Origin: Hsuehochloa calcarea
Taxonomy: Eukaryota > Streptophyta > Magnoliopsida > Poales > Poaceae
DNA: 64,000 nucleotides
Direction of reading: 5' to 3'
Assembly (NCBI GenBank): GCA_036346395.1
Contig: CM070609.1
Span: 49,548,777 to 49,612,776, forward strand
Shown here: piece after piece, positions 21,572 to 33,545 of the stretch
Layout: the number at the start of each line of letters is the position of its first letter
Position numbering within the stretch: the first letter of the stretch is position 1
Made by a program: the position numbers and the translations under genes
Notes under the pieces: generated by a model
Database searches by the model: none
The model's input: only the letters and a program-made list of their open reading frames with translations
What the model was told of the DNA's origin: nothing

Positions 21572-23070
21572 TGAACACATTGGCAATTTCAAAAAATGTG
21601 GTTTTCAAATTGAAAAGTAAAAATCGTCGTTTTCGCATAAAGGCACAACTTGGTCCATAAGCAAGAAAAAGCTTAGGAAGCGACCAAGCTGGCTTCAGAA
21701 TAGTGAAGGCAAGTGAGATAAGGCATTGAACGCACAAAAGGATTCAAAATCCAGAAGATGGCCAAAAATCTCACTAAGGTCCATATGAAAGACAATAAGT
21801 TCTATTTGACCTTTGATCATTGTGAGTCTTCTTGAATTTCAATTCAAATCAGAAAAAGGCAATAAAACCCAGAGACTCAACTCACTATGATCACAAATTT
21901 TCAAAAGGTTCACAAAATTTTTTTTTGTGTGTGTGTGTGTGTGTTCTTTTATGCATGAAACCTTATGTGAACCAAAAGCTCCAAAGCAGCATTTTCTTCA
22001 ATCCTTCTCCCCCTTTGACAATGAATTCATCAAGATGCATGAGAGAAGAACGAGCATGAAGAAATGACTTTATTTGAAATTAAGCAAAAAGGAGCCATGA
22101 CCATTATCTATGTAGACAGTACAAGACATATACCAAGCCATATAAAGAGTAGAAGCTATATTCAATCATGGCAAAACATGTACTGCAAAGCTAAAACCAA
22201 GATAGCGTAATCGATATTAAGAATTAAAACCATGAAAGGTTGCTCAATGTCATAGATTCACTAAAAGCAACCAAAAATGAGTCAAGCCATGTCTATAAGC
22301 AGAAAGAGACTCAAAACAGGAATTGAGGCATTTTGAGCATTAAGAGAATTCTTTTGAAGCAAAGCTCAAGCACTTAGCCCTTTTGTGCAAATTTTCTTTT
22401 CATTCTCTTCTTTTTTCTTGTGCTAGATCTCAAGCCTTCTGCGACCATCTCAAGCGAAAAGCTTAAAAGAGTGGTCTAGGTCATCCAAAACTCCCCGAGT
22501 TCATGCCTAGTGCAATGGCAAGCCGTCTCATGAGAAAGGATTGGTGAGATCAGTTTTTCGCACATAAAATCCTTTTTTCATTTGCTTGACTTAAGAAGAT
22601 AAAAGCTCATTTTCATCTCAAAGTAAGTTCAAGACTCAATTCAACTTGTAAGACATGGCAAGAATCATAAGAGGATCACTAGAGCAAAACTAGTCACAAG
22701 ATCCAACAAGACATGATTCGATTCAATTTGCTCACGAGATATAAAGCTAGCAAGGAAAAGCTAAGCCAAAACACGAAGAGCCATAAAAGAAGTCCAATGG
22801 ACTATCACTTGATATGACAAGGTATAGAGTATGAAATCAAGCCATACAAGGATAATACTCAAAGCTCCACAATTTTTATTATGCAATGCACGACATTTGA
22901 AATAAAAATGCATTATGATACAATGAAAGCAGAAAAAGCAAATTCCTCAAAACATCCAAGCCTCGATCTTTGGGATTTGAGATAGAAAATCTGGGTGTCG
23001 ATCTTGAGATGGACGATGCTGGGAATAGCAAAAGAAGCGTGAGAAAAATGATTAGGCACAAAATCATAAG
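21572..23070 (-). other. 3' non-coding region of gag-only element
   Basis: About 1.5 kb without a credible gene. The reverse complement of 22478-22563 is nearly identical to 58411-58500 in the full-length SIRE-like element, and weaker matches extend on both sides. A second purine tract (AAAGGGGGAGAA, minus) lies at 22006-22017. A (GT)9 microsatellite lies at 21927-21944. In the full-length relative this region separates pol from the 3' LTR. Confidence 0.7.
21927..21944 (+). repeat. (GT)9 microsatellite
   Basis: Eighteen bases of GT after a T run, inside the non-coding region of the gag-only element. Confidence 0.9.
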
Positions 23071-25604
23071 AATGCCCATGAGCACCACTGGACCTCTCCA
23101 AAGCGATCTACCAAAAGACCGATACTCCCCTGTCTAGGTGCTACCCGTGGTCTATCCTCATGATATCCTAAACCACTTCTTTGCTGGACCCACCAAAAGA
23201 GTCAACAAGATTCTCTACACGCCTAGGCACGTATGTGGTACCTTGAATAGGTTGCCGGCTCTAGAGACTATCATTGAAGAAGAGACTCCTCTAATGGATC
23301 TCAAAGTGCTCATCCTCTCTTTCCTCTCAATCTTTGCTCTCAGGAAGCAAAACTCAAGTGTGTGGCCCTCTTTCTTGCAGAAGGTGCAATGGTACTTGAC
23401 CTTTTGAGGGGTCCGCTTGGAGAGATGAAGCACCTTTCTTGCTAGAAAGAGATTGAGCGAGAATCTCTGATTTAAGAACAACCTTTGAAGACAAAGAAGA
23501 TTATTGCTCAACCAAACCACTTTTCACAATTCTAGCAATCTTTGGGTGAGATTCTTGGAAAGCTCTAGGGACTTAAAGCCTAGGCCCTTTGTTTTCACAC
23601 TCACCTTGGATTGATCTAGAATCAAGTTGAGCTTCTTTTTCCCGCTAGAAAACCTCTCAAGAGTCATTTTGAGGTAATCGTTCTCTTTTGCCAAAACTCC
23701 ACAATTTGAGCACTTTAGAGAATCGATTGCCTCAACATGTTTGCTCTTAAGAAGATCGACTTCCACTTTGAGCCTCACAAGACACACAATAGGACTCTCA
23801 ATCCTATTCAAGCTGCTCCTTAAATTTGACTCTAAAAGCCTCTTGTATCTTACCAATAGCAGTTTCAATTTCAGTATGCAACATACAAGAGGAAGAATCA
23901 ATAACTTTCTTGGAAGCAGTAAGAGATATAGATCTTTCAATTTTAGCTTTCTCTTCAAGAGTCTTGTTTAAAGCTTCAATCTCAATTGTAAGCTTAGGGC
24001 AATTTTCACAAGAGGCAATTCTAGAATAAGCAACCATTTGGTCATCTCTTGCGTTTTAATTCGATTATTCTTACAATGAGAACAAGTGTGACTAGCATCA
24101 AATTTTGCAATTCTTTTAAAGAGCTATCCGGTTTCAATTCTAGCAAAGCACAGTTTGAGCAATTTAAAGGAATAGCTTCTAAGCGATCACATCAAGCGGA
24201 ATGGCATTCATGCAAAATGAACTAGACTTGAGAGATTCTAGTTTGAAAGAGCATTTTCAATTGTTCTTTAACAGAGGAATGAGCATTATTCAAGCTTGAC
24301 AATTCATTAAGCAAGCTAGAGCATGAATCACGAAATCATCGGGATTAATGGATTTGAGCCTAACCACTTCTAGGTTCAAATTATCAATCATTGTATCTGT
24401 TTCTTGATCACTTTAGCTTGCTTATGCAATTTTTGTTCAGCAAGCACTAAAGCCCTTTTCATGTCGGGAAGTGAAGGGCATACCTCATCGGGATCTTGAA
24501 AGGATCCTCATTTGTTGGAGGAGTAGGCGTCGTGGTGTTCTTAGCCATAAAGCACATGCACGTGAAATCACGTGCCTTCTTCTTGCCACGGAGTCACTCT
24601 TGTCGTCCTCAGACTCGAGTCCACATCTTCCATGCTCACATCCTCTAGAGCTTCAAGGACTCGGTGACAAACTTGCGATAGTTTGTCTTCTTGGACTTAG
24701 CATCCTCGCTTGAGAATGCCTTTGTGACTCCTTCTCCTCCTTGCCCTTGACTTGGGGCATCTAGGCGAATGTGGTTTAGCTCACCACATTCAAAGCATGT
24801 GATAGGTCCACCTCTCCTCCTACTCCTCACATTATTGTAGGCTCTCGTGAATTTTGTGGATAGGAGGGCTAAGTCATCCTCGGGTAGTCTCTCAAGTTGC
24901 TCATCGCTCAAGGAATGCAAAGCGGACAAAGAAAATCCGGATGAGTTAACATTAAAAGAATCGACATATCTACCCTTAGAATTGTCAACCACTAAAGCCA
25001 TCGGCTCACATGCCGTGGGAGAGGCGAGATGAAATCAATCTCATGCGTCTTCAACCTCGAGTAAAGCTTATCCATGGTAAGCTCACTCATGTGATGTTGT
25101 CATTGATGGCGATGATCTTCATCCCCAGACCTTCACATCCAAAGCACCCAACGGTTGGCGTGCATTTTGACTTCGAAAATACAAGATCAACAAAGCGGAG
25201 ATCATGAAGAATTTTAGAAAATCTCCCCACGACTCATCTAAAGATTCACGGTCTTTGCTCGATCTTGGAGTATGCTTTCTTAAGTTGGTTACATCTCACT
25301 TCCTTGATCGCGATGGACCCTTCATGATAATCACAAAGAGTCCGCGGATCTCATGAGCAGACGACAAATGAGCGACACGCTCAAACTCCGATCGACTAAG
25401 GCCTTGAATCAAAAATTCCGAGCCTACTGTTGTTCTCCACATCGGAGTGATCAAATTGTCATCTACCGCACGACATAAGGGTTTTTCACCTTAAGCCAAA
25501 TCGCGTGCCCTTGAGCCTCGATGTAGGCCTCCATTCGGGCCTTCAATATGCAAAATCAACTCCATCAAAACATGTGGCTCGATTGAATATCGCTCGATCG
25601 CCAT
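23071..25604 (-). pseudogene. gag: SIRE-like gag of the gag-only element
   Basis: Starts at ATG 25604-25602 and reads leftward. The N-terminal capsid part (25600-25010) is cut by frameshifts. A clean stretch at 25001-24645 includes FSLSALHSLSDEQLERLPED and the zinc knuckle at about 24757-24803 (CFECGELNHIR), whose last Cys is lost by a small deletion. A coiled-coil-rich region follows (about 24440-23520), with LERFSSGKKKLNLILD matching the LERFVGGKKKLNLILD segment of the 53.6 kb gag. A second Cys-His motif, CTFCKKEGHTLEFC, lies near 23346-23393. Two knuckles separated by a coiled coil are typical of the long SIRE-type Gag. Confidence 0.8.
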
Positions 25605-25645
25605 GGCTCCAAAGACCGGTTAAGATCTATAGAAAAGAGCTAACC

Positions 25646-25658
25646 GGCTCTGATACCA
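25646..25658 (-). promoter_or_regulatory. Primer-binding site of gag-only element
   Basis: TGGTATCAGAGCC on the minus strand, two bases from the 5' LTR. It is identical to the sites at 911-923 and 47325-47337. Confidence 0.85.
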
Positions 25659-25660
25659 CT

Positions 25661-27555
25661 TGTAGGACCGGAAAGGCGACTGAGGGGGGGTGAATAGGCG
25701 CTTTCAAAACTTTCTCGCCTAAGTCGAATTCAACACGAACTTTACTCCTTTAGCTATGAGAGCTAAGAAGATCGATAAGCACACAATGAAGCCTTGTTTG
25801 AACTCGACAAACCCGACAACCACACGACACAAATGTGGAGACTTAAACTCAAAGGGTTGACACAGGCATTTGGCGGTCGGGCCAAGCTACCAAAGTGGTC
25901 GGACCGACGTTCAACCAGCGGTCTGACCGGCAACTAACTGGCGGTCGGACCGGTGGACAGCGGTTCGACCGGCGATCTGGCGGTCTCGAATATCTGAGGC
26001 GGTCGGACCGCCGTTACAAGACCAGTCGAGACGGTTCGATCGATCTTGAAAATCCACCCCAAATCCAAAACGAAATTTGATCCAACTTTTGATTCAACCA
26101 ATGAAACTTGACCAAATTTGAGCACACCTCCCTAGTGATATTAGAGACCTATTTCTAGCGACGATCCTTCAGATCCACTTCGCAGAATCGATCTCTCAAG
26201 GATTTAATCAAGAAGTGCACAAACCCTAGAAATATGAAAAACTTTGATTCAAGACTTGCTTGTGAGGATTGATGGTCTAGATGATTCTAGGAGTATTCCC
26301 ACACATCAAAGCAAGACAAAATGGGTCAAGAGACCAAGCATAAACCCTTGAATCAAGGAAGCACCAAATTCATCCAAATGAGAGAAGAACACAAAGAGGA
26401 GACAAAAGATCTCTCAAGCAAGCATCACAAGATTGATTGATCTCACAAGATGCTTACAAAGCCACTCCAACTAGGAGGACAAGAGCTCACCCAAGGAGCA
26501 TACAATCTCTCCCTCTCTTTCTCTCCAAACCCTAACCCTAGAAAAGCAAGGGAAGAAACCAAATGAATGCCTCAAAGGTTTTCCTTCTCCCCCTTTCCTA
26601 TTTATACTAGAGAGGACTAGAGTTACACAATTGGGGCCCACTCACCCATGGGACCCACATACTAATCTGTTGAAGCAATCGCCTGCTTCACCACGTGTAG
26701 GTTGATCAGCGGTTCTCATCGACGCCAAGCCTCTCTTGTCCGAATCCCCTCGGAACCTCCCAGAGACTCGCACCGATATCCGCACCTTTGATCCAACCGG
26801 TGCACCGAACCACCCGTTCGATCCATCTTGTCCATTCTGCACCATGCTTGAGTCACACGACCTCACCGGTATCCCTAATCGTTCGGACCTCGGCTCTCCA
26901 AGCGTAGTCGATCCACTCACCGTTGGCGTCGTTGACACGCAAGCCACCGCTGCGACAATAGACAAACAAATCGTTTAGGAACAAGTTCTTCACAACTTGA
27001 CCCACGTCATTTCCGCAATGCGATATACATCAATAAAGCATTGAAGTTCATAGAATAACACACTCAGAACAACCTCAATGCAACACTTGGCTCACCTCCA
27101 AGTGACTGCCGGTCTGACCGCCCCACAGGGCCGGTCCGACCGATTTCATGCCGGTCGGACCGCTCCCACAACGGCGGTCGGACCGGTCCAAATGACTTAG
27201 CCAAAATTCCAGCTTGAAAATCCGAAACCTTCTGGAATTTTCAACTCAATAGAACTTTTGACTGGGAGCTCCAAAAATGATGAAACCACATCCAGGAGAC
27301 TCCCCTCACTTGCCTACACAACCTATTTTTGGATTAGCTCCAAAATCCAAAGTTAGGTCAAGCCGGTCCGACCGGCCTCCATTGCCGATCCGGCCAGTCC
27401 ACAGGCGGTCCGACCGCCTCACTCCACCGGTCGGACCACTGTGGTCCGACAAAGAAGAAGCAAACCCCGAAAACGCGAGATTTTGCAAACCAACAATGCC
27501 ATTGCCAATTGACTCATCATCCTGAGATCGTGCACATATCCTCACGATATCCACA
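25661..27555 (-). repeat. 5' LTR of gag-only element (family A)
   Basis: 1895 bp, TGTAGGACCGG to GATATCCACA in plus-strand text. Nine perfect CGGTCNGACCG palindromes lie in two clusters, 25919-26010 and 27110-27416. A minus-strand TATA box lies at 26599-26606. It is better preserved than its partner at 19684-21559. Confidence 0.9.
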
Positions 27556-27560
27556 AATAG

Positions 27561-28275
27561 CTTGGTGATCAAAGAAAGTTAGCCCGAACTCCATGAAGAA
27601 TTCCAGAAGATGAAGCTAGATCTAGTCATCGAAGGATTCCAAGCCAACATGGAGGTGAGGCCTACGTTAAAGACCAAATATGTGAAGCTTAGAAAGTGGA
27701 TGCATATATTAAAGAAATCAATCTCAACATGAAGCATGGGAAGGCCCAAGACTTCACTGAAGATGAGCAAGACACGATATAGCTCAAGGGGCATATTTGT
27801 GTTCCTAACTAGAAGGAGCTCAAGTGGCTGATACTTAAGCAAGCTCATGAGTCGATGTAGTCAATTCACCCCGGAAGTACTAAGATGTACCAGAATCTCA
27901 AAGATAGATTTTGGTGGCCTAGTATGAAGCAAGAGATCCCCGAATATGTTGCATTGTGTGATGTGTGCCAGAAGGTAAAAGCATAACATCAGTGACAAAC
28001 AAGTCTATTGCAACCCATGAAAATTCCCGAGTTCTAGGAGGAAGAAGTTGATGTCGATTTTATCACTAGCTTACCCAAGACTCACTTGGGTTATGATTCT
28101 ATTTGGGTAATTATGGACCGCTTAACCAAAGTTGCACACTTTATTCCTGTCAAGACCACTTAGACTGGAGATCACTTGGCAGAGCTGTATGTGTCCAGAA
28201 TTGTCAGTTTGCACGGAGTGCCGAAGAAGATTATATTAGATAGAGGAATCCAGTTCACCTTAAGATTCTGGTGTG
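27561..28275 (+). pseudogene. pol: Ty3/gypsy integrase relic
   Basis: Final surviving part of the plus-strand gypsy pol. The zinc-binding domain shows the ILKQAHES...HPGSTKMYQNLK segment and CDVCQK (H-H-C-C pattern), followed by the catalytic core with YDSIWVIMDRLTKVAHFIPV and LHGVPKKIILDRGIQFT. The two aspartates of the core are visible; the third acidic residue falls beyond the break near 28275. Internal stops replace several codons. The element's right side, including any chromodomain and LTR, is lost. Confidence 0.8.
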
Positions 28276-28982
28276 CGGCGTGATGAGGGGGTCTTAATGC
28301 ACTTGTTGGCGCGATAAATTGGGGAGAAAAACGTGGCATTGAAAAACGGTGCAGGCCACGTGAGGAAGAAGAAAGGAGGAGGAAGAAGGGGGTGAGAGGC
28401 GGGACTAGCGGTGAAAAGAGAAAGAGAGAGGGGGGAAGGGGTGGTTTACATGCAGGCACATCGTGGAAGAGAGAAAGAGAGGTAGGGTGGGCTGGCGGAA
28501 GGAATGGGCCAAGCGGGTTGGAAAGGAGAGAGAGAAAAGGGGAAGAAAAAGGGAGTGGGTTGAGCCAAAAAAATATATAATGGGCCAAGGGAAAAGGAAT
28601 TCGGGCCGAAGAATAAATCTATTTTTTAGTTTTCAAAAAAGGCAAGAAATCAAAAGGACTTTTAGAAAATAACAAATAGAGTCCAAAAAATTCTTGGAAA
28701 ATTCACAGAAATTCTCTGAATTATTTTGAACTTAATAAAATTATTTCCAACTTAAAGTTGGCTTTTATTTTCACACATAAATTATTTTTAATCTCTGTAA
28801 AATAGGAAACAACTTTTAAAATCCATAAAATACAAGGAAATTAATGAATTTTTCTTTTTAACTTTAAATATAGGAAATTCATCAAAACTATTTAAAATTT
28901 TTGGAAAATATAATAAAAAATAACTTTAATATTTTTAATAATTTTTTAGTTAATTTTAGTAAGAGAACGTTGGAATATTACA
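28276..28982 (-). repeat. Del-like gypsy LTR fragment, inverted
   Basis: Reading the minus strand from 28982, the fragment starts TGTAATATTCCAACGTTC and continues through AT-rich sequence into a CT-rich, leader-like part. This is the first 0.7 kb of an LTR similar in start and composition to those at 4760 and 47340. The rest is missing at 28276, next to the gypsy integrase. Long purine-rich frames on the plus strand are shadows. Confidence 0.55.
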
Positions 28983-29713
28983 TGAGCTGGTCGTACATGA
29001 TCATAAACTGGTCAGTGAATAGGTCGTAAGATGATACGAATTGGTCGTAGCTAGATGCGAACGTGACATAAGGAGTTACGAACTGGTCGGGAGTGATCAC
29101 GACCTGGTCGTAGATAATATTGCATAAGGTTCGTCCGATATGATATTTATGAGTATTCAGGATTCGCTATGTCCTGCTAGGAACCGCTACCGAGTTGTGG
29201 TCAAAAATGAGTTTTCAGGTCACAGCCGATGACGCATGAACCTATAGGGTCATACACTTAACAGATGGGATCTGTTATGGACTCTTTATAAGGGGAGGCG
29301 TAGGGCTTTTGGGTTGCATCAGATCACCCACTGAAACCCTAGCTGCCACTACCCCCCGAAGGCCTTCCCATCTGCGCTGGTGCTAGCACACCAACGTACG
29401 GTATTCCACCCCTAGACGTGTGGATATAGTAGAGGCGCTGTTGCGATTGCTAGTACGCTGATCGAGGACGATTCGTGACCTACGTAAGAAACATGAGAGG
29501 TTGCTGGAGAAGACGATTGGTGGCCAAGGACATTGGACGATCGACTGACCTCTACATCGACGCGCATGACATTAGTCCAAGCTTCTCCAACTCTTCTTGA
29601 TCTTCCCCGCATGTCTAGTGGTAACAATCTATGATATCTTACTCACATGACTTCCTGGTTTACATGGTAGAATTTTGAATTGTGAGATAGTGTAGCATAC
29701 CCGTATCCCAACA
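28983..29713 (+). repeat. 5' LTR of truncated copia
   Basis: TGAGCTGGTCGTACATG to CCGTATCCCAACA, ending beside the primer site. A TATA box (TATAAGG) lies at 29287-29293. The first 130 bp carry several variants of an ACTGGTCGTA word. The start abuts a gypsy LTR end with no intervening base, so the LTR may have lost some 5' sequence. Confidence 0.65.
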
Positions 29714-29714
29714 G

Positions 29715-29725
29715 TGGTATCAGAG
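29715..29725 (+). promoter_or_regulatory. Primer-binding site of truncated copia
   Basis: TGGTATCAGAG, matching initiator tRNA-Met, one base after the LTR end. Confidence 0.75.
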
Positions 29726-31055
29726 TCATCTTGTGAATTTCTAGATATGGATTGGCCACATATAGTTGATATGTTGTTGTAGTAGATTGGATATATTGAT
29801 GTTCTGGTATGGTAACCTAGATTGGTTCATAGAGATGGATTGGTTTAGGCACTGGTTGATGAGAACAATTGGCTTCGGCAATACTAGATGGGTTCACGAG
29901 AGGTATGAGTTGGTAGCACCACATGATTAATTACGCTTGTTCACGGCCACAATACATAATACCCCTACCGGTCGGAATTCCGCCATTGTAGTAAACTACG
30001 ATGCGCAGCCATATGGAGCCAACGTATCAGTTTTTGTGGGTTGCTATTCTCGCTGGAAGCCTCAAGAGCATACCAATGTGATTAATCCAATGAATTTTTT
30101 GCTAGCTCAATTTCGTGAATTAGATTCATGTCCCAAAAAATTTATGAGTAAGAGATCATAGGTAATCGTTCATGCATGGTATAGTATTATGTGTTCATAT
30201 CGCTCAATAGAATTGGATTCTATACATAACACCTTTTGTAGTGATTGATGTGAATAGTATGGCCCATATTGTATGTGATTAATATATGAATTTTTCATAG
30301 CCCACGTGTCATACTAAATTGTAGCCATGGGCTACATATTATTGTATAACGGCCTACGTGCCGACATATGATGTGATGCTTGGTATTCTCATATGTAATT
30401 CATTACTAGCTTTTAGGGGTAATAGATAGCTTAGTAGATGAATTTGGTGACCACAAGCATGATGGCTCGGTGGAGAGGAAGCGTGGTGATGGAGATTACC
30501 ATGTTAAGGGCCATGCTATCTCATAATTTAATATGATTATCTGTTAATGTTTATCTTTGTTCCTGTTATCCTATTGTTCATGTTCATATCATTAGATGTT
30601 TTCACATGTATCTCTCAAGAAAAAATAAGTAAAATTGATATCTTTCCAATTACTACACCTATCATAAGTTTTGATCATTAATTGGTAGGTCTACCAGAGT
30701 AGGGTGCCATTAACTATCTTAATAAGACGGGGGGGATGTACGATATACACATGCATAGTATTGGTTTAACTTGACACGACTATCAAATTAGTTTTAGGCC
30801 TCTTAGGGCATAGTGTAGTCACCCAACAAACAAGAGTCATATAAGATATGATTAGCAAAGAGTTGCTTACTAAGTTTCTAGCAGTGATGTCACTAAGATT
30901 TAGTGAAATATGGATCTCGGATCCACTATATGAAGTTTGAGGGAAACTAGGTTTAAAACATATAGTCGGAGTATCTTTTGTTAAATTGTTTAATATAAGA
31001 TTTGACATAAACATGTTGCTGAATGTTTGCATATACATATTTTTTGTTGTGGATC
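29726..31055 (+). other. Long copia leader, no gene seen
   Basis: About 1.3 kb between primer site and gag ATG. The reading frames are short and unlike known proteins. A run of seven G (30729-30735) is the only notable local feature. It may include an unrecognised insertion. Confidence 0.45.
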
Positions 31056-31545
31056 ATGGCATCTAGTACTTCCTCTTTACACACTTTTAACTTGCGATCT
31101 ATTCTTGAGAAAGAAAAACTAAATCGAACAAACTTCATTAACTGGTTTTGCAATATGAGAATTGTTCTCAAATAATAAAATAAGGAATATATTCTAGAGG
31201 GTCCTTTTCCCACTAAACCAAATACAGATGCTACTCGTGCTCAAAAGAATGCTTATGAGAAGCATTGCAATGATGTAGTTAATGTACACTGTCTAATGCT
31301 TGACGCCATGAGCTCTGAGCTTCGGATGCAACATGAGACCATGGATGCACACAATATGATTGTGAGTATTAAAGGCATGTTTTAAGGACCAGGCAAGGGT
31401 AGAGAGGATAATACCTCCAATGCAATATTTTCTTGCAGGTTGTCAAAAGGTAGTCTGGTCAGTTCTCATGTGATCAAAATGATTGATCACATTGAGAGTT
31501 TTGAAAGCTTGGTTTTCTCCTTAGCTAAGAGTTGGCTAATGATGT
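31056..31545 (+). pseudogene. gag: copia gag fragment
   Basis: ATG at 31056 opens MASSTSSLHTFNLRSILEKE and the following LNRTNFINWFCNMRIVLK, then a TAA at 31173-31175. Beyond it the same frame reads GPFPTKPNTDATRAQKNAYE, NVHCLMLDAMSSELRMQ and SHVIKMIDHIESFESL. This is the N-terminal copia gag fold, which forms the particle shell. The knuckle region is missing because the element is cut near 31545. Confidence 0.75.
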
Positions 31546-32612
31546 GATTCTCCAACGGTTGTTCTTGTGCAACACCGACGGTTGTTGCTTCAGTAGCTTG
31601 TGTTTGTGCGACGGTTCCACTAGCACCAGTACTTGGGGAAGAAACATTGCTAAAGTATCTCTTCAAATTCATTTCTAGCCAATTAAAAAAAACAATCATC
31701 CAAATTCTAGAAGTATAGTTCAATATCGATATCTCTTCAATGTCTTTCTGTCCAATCCAATTTTAACAACTAATTTATTATTCATATCATAATTCATGGA
31801 ATAGACGAGGATGAGGCGCATACTGAAATCATGGATTGTCAATTATCATAATTTGGTAGATTAACAATGTAGATTTACCAACTGCAACATACATGTTCTT
31901 TTTTCTATTTTGCGAATTCATATAACAAAGTGTGCTTTGTGCTGCTTGATTTTCTATTTTCCGAATTCCTTCCACACCACCAGAATAACAGAACTTTAGA
32001 ATCTAATTCATATAATTTTAGCATCTTGCTATTAAATTTTGACAATGCTACCGCCGGACGCCGCCCCCTATCGCCCCAAGAGCGAGTCCGGCCAGAGCCG
32101 TTGCACTAAGCGCTCTGCGCCCGAGGAGGAGCGGCAGCGCGTCGCTGGTGCACAGGAGGCGGGAGCGAGCCGCCCGCGCTCCATCGGCCATCGCTCGCCC
32201 AATTGCCCTGCCTGGCATCGGCGCTTGTGGCCCGGCACCGGCGCCTGCGGCCTTGCGCCGTGACGCACCCAGTCGTGGAGCTGCCCAAGGCTAGTGTTGG
32301 GAGAGAGTGAGAGACTGAGAGAGAGTAGGGATTGGATCTGCCGATCGCCCGATCTGGAAGGCCGGAGTGGAGGAAGTGATACTCAGTAGTCGGTTGGGCT
32401 CTTGGGCTAGGTGGGCCACGATTCAGCGAAAACAGCCCATGGTCGGCCCAGCGAAATGATTGAAGGTCGGATTGTCGGAGCAAAGAACGGAGGACTGTTG
32501 GGTACTCTTCTTCGACGCCGGTGATACCAGGGAACCAAGGAGGGAGGAGAGGCCGGAGGGGGGGGGTAATCCGGACCGGAGGAAGCTTGCCATACTGGCA
32601 GGTCCGCACCTG
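31546..32612 (-). mobile_element. Possible hAT-type transposon 5' end
   Basis: Minus-strand reading: a 12-bp end CAGGTGCGGACC (32612-32601) resembles the start of hAT terminal inverted repeats. A GC-rich leader follows (32520-32040), then AT-rich possible intron, then an ATG near 31681 opening MNLKRYFSNVSSPSTGASGT, like the N-termini of hAT zinc-finger transposases. The reading ends at the junction with the copia gag at 31546. The other inverted repeat and the transposase core are absent. All three clues are weak on their own. Confidence 0.3.
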
Positions 32613-33261
32613 TATATACACCTGAGCACGTCACAAACTCCAAAAAGCCTGCCTTATTTCGAACCAGGAGGTGCCGCTGGAGTGAGCGCACCCCCAGCTT
32701 TTCTAGCATCTACTGGTGGATTAGAGGCAAATGCCACTCAAGCTCACATTATTAAATATAGTGTTAAGGATTAGGTTGTTGCATTAGCACCCCAAGGATT
32801 ACGGAGGATTAGGCTGTTTCACTAGCACACACGACAAGGATTAAGGGCTAGTTTCCTTGTTGCAATGATGCTGGATCTAATTATTTCACTGAATCTTTAT
32901 CGGTTATAGTTAAATATTCCTATTCTGGCTCTGAAGTAAACTGGTTTGGTTTCGTCGGGCAATGGACGGTGGTAAAGATGTACATATATAAACGCACATC
33001 AAATAGATACTCATATTTCTTTAACAAGAGAGGACGGTCAGTGCGGCATGGGCGCTTCGAAAAAAATACAATAGATGATACAATTAACGGACAACACTAC
33101 GTATGTACACCAAATGCGCACACATTTAGAATTGCATAGGTCGGTGATAAATCCGTCGCCTATGTTTCTACCAGCCGACCAAGATGTGGTTAACAAGTCA
33201 ATGTTTTCTTCAAAGAAAAAAATCTAAAAAAACATCGAACTCTGCTAGGTTGGTGATTTAT
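32613..33261 (+). other. Spacer without identified genes
   Basis: No open frame or transposon border is convincing. The segment 32620-32715 read on the minus strand contains a GGTTCGAA word preceded by GGTGCGCTCACTCC, weakly like the internal promoter of a tRNA-derived SINE. The rest is AT-rich and unassigned. Confidence 0.4.
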
Positions 33262-33531
33262 TGTTGAATTTGTGTGCGATACAAATTGAGTTTTGAGTGT
33301 GACACGAATTTTATTTTCTACTATAATTCATAGTTCAACTCCTACACGGAGTATTTCGTGTATCACTATAAATATATCTATGTATAGTCTATAGGGAAGA
33401 GCAAGAGTTTCAATGTAGGAATCTCCTCGTATAGTGATATTGCCCTCGTGTGTCCGTGGTTTTTCTCGAGAGAGTTTCTTTTTCACATAAATTCATATCT
33501 CATGTTCCTATTTTTCCATGCATTATTAACA
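33262..33531 (+). repeat. 5' LTR of Tork-like copia
   Basis: 270 bp from TGTTGAATTTGTG to CATTATTAACA. The first 110 bp align with 63873-64000. Short LTRs are usual in this group. A TATAAATA box lies at 33369-33376. Confidence 0.85.
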
Positions 33532-33533
33532 AG

Positions 33534-33545
33534 TGGTATCAGAGC
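33534..33545 (+). promoter_or_regulatory. Primer-binding site of Tork-like copia
   Basis: TGGTATCAGAGC, two bases after the LTR end; initiator tRNA-Met type. Confidence 0.85.

Larger units (their letters stand above)
19684..27555 (-). mobile_element. Gag-only SIRE-like copia element, 7.9 kb
   Basis: Complete element by its borders: LTRs at 19684-21559 and 25661-27555, perfect target duplication AATAG (19679-19683 and 27556-27560), primer site at 25646-25658 and polypurine tract at 21560-21571. The 4.1 kb interior holds gag and a long 3' non-coding region but no protease, integrase, RT or RNase H. It would therefore depend on enzymes from a relative, as described for TR-GAG elements. It inserted into a gypsy pol relic. 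The LTRs differ mainly by small indels. Confidence 0.88.
28983..31545 (+). mobile_element. 5' half of a copia element (LTR, leader, gag)
   Basis: LTR 28983-29713, primer site 29715-29725, long leader, and gag from 31056. Everything after the middle of gag is missing, replaced by unrelated sequence at about 31545. The leader of about 1.3 kb is unusually long. Gag similarity suggests a different copia lineage from the SIRE-like and Tork-like elements in the window. Confidence 0.75.

Noticed and set aside
32620..32715. tRNA-derived SINE on the minus strand
   Set aside because: Only a B-box-like GGTTCGAA and a loose upstream match are visible; no A box at the right spacing, tail or target duplication could be shown.
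32039..32774. GC-rich region with long frames on both strands, considered as a gene
   Set aside because: There is no domain, no consistent strand preference and no splice-supported model; it is better explained as the leader of a possible hAT element.
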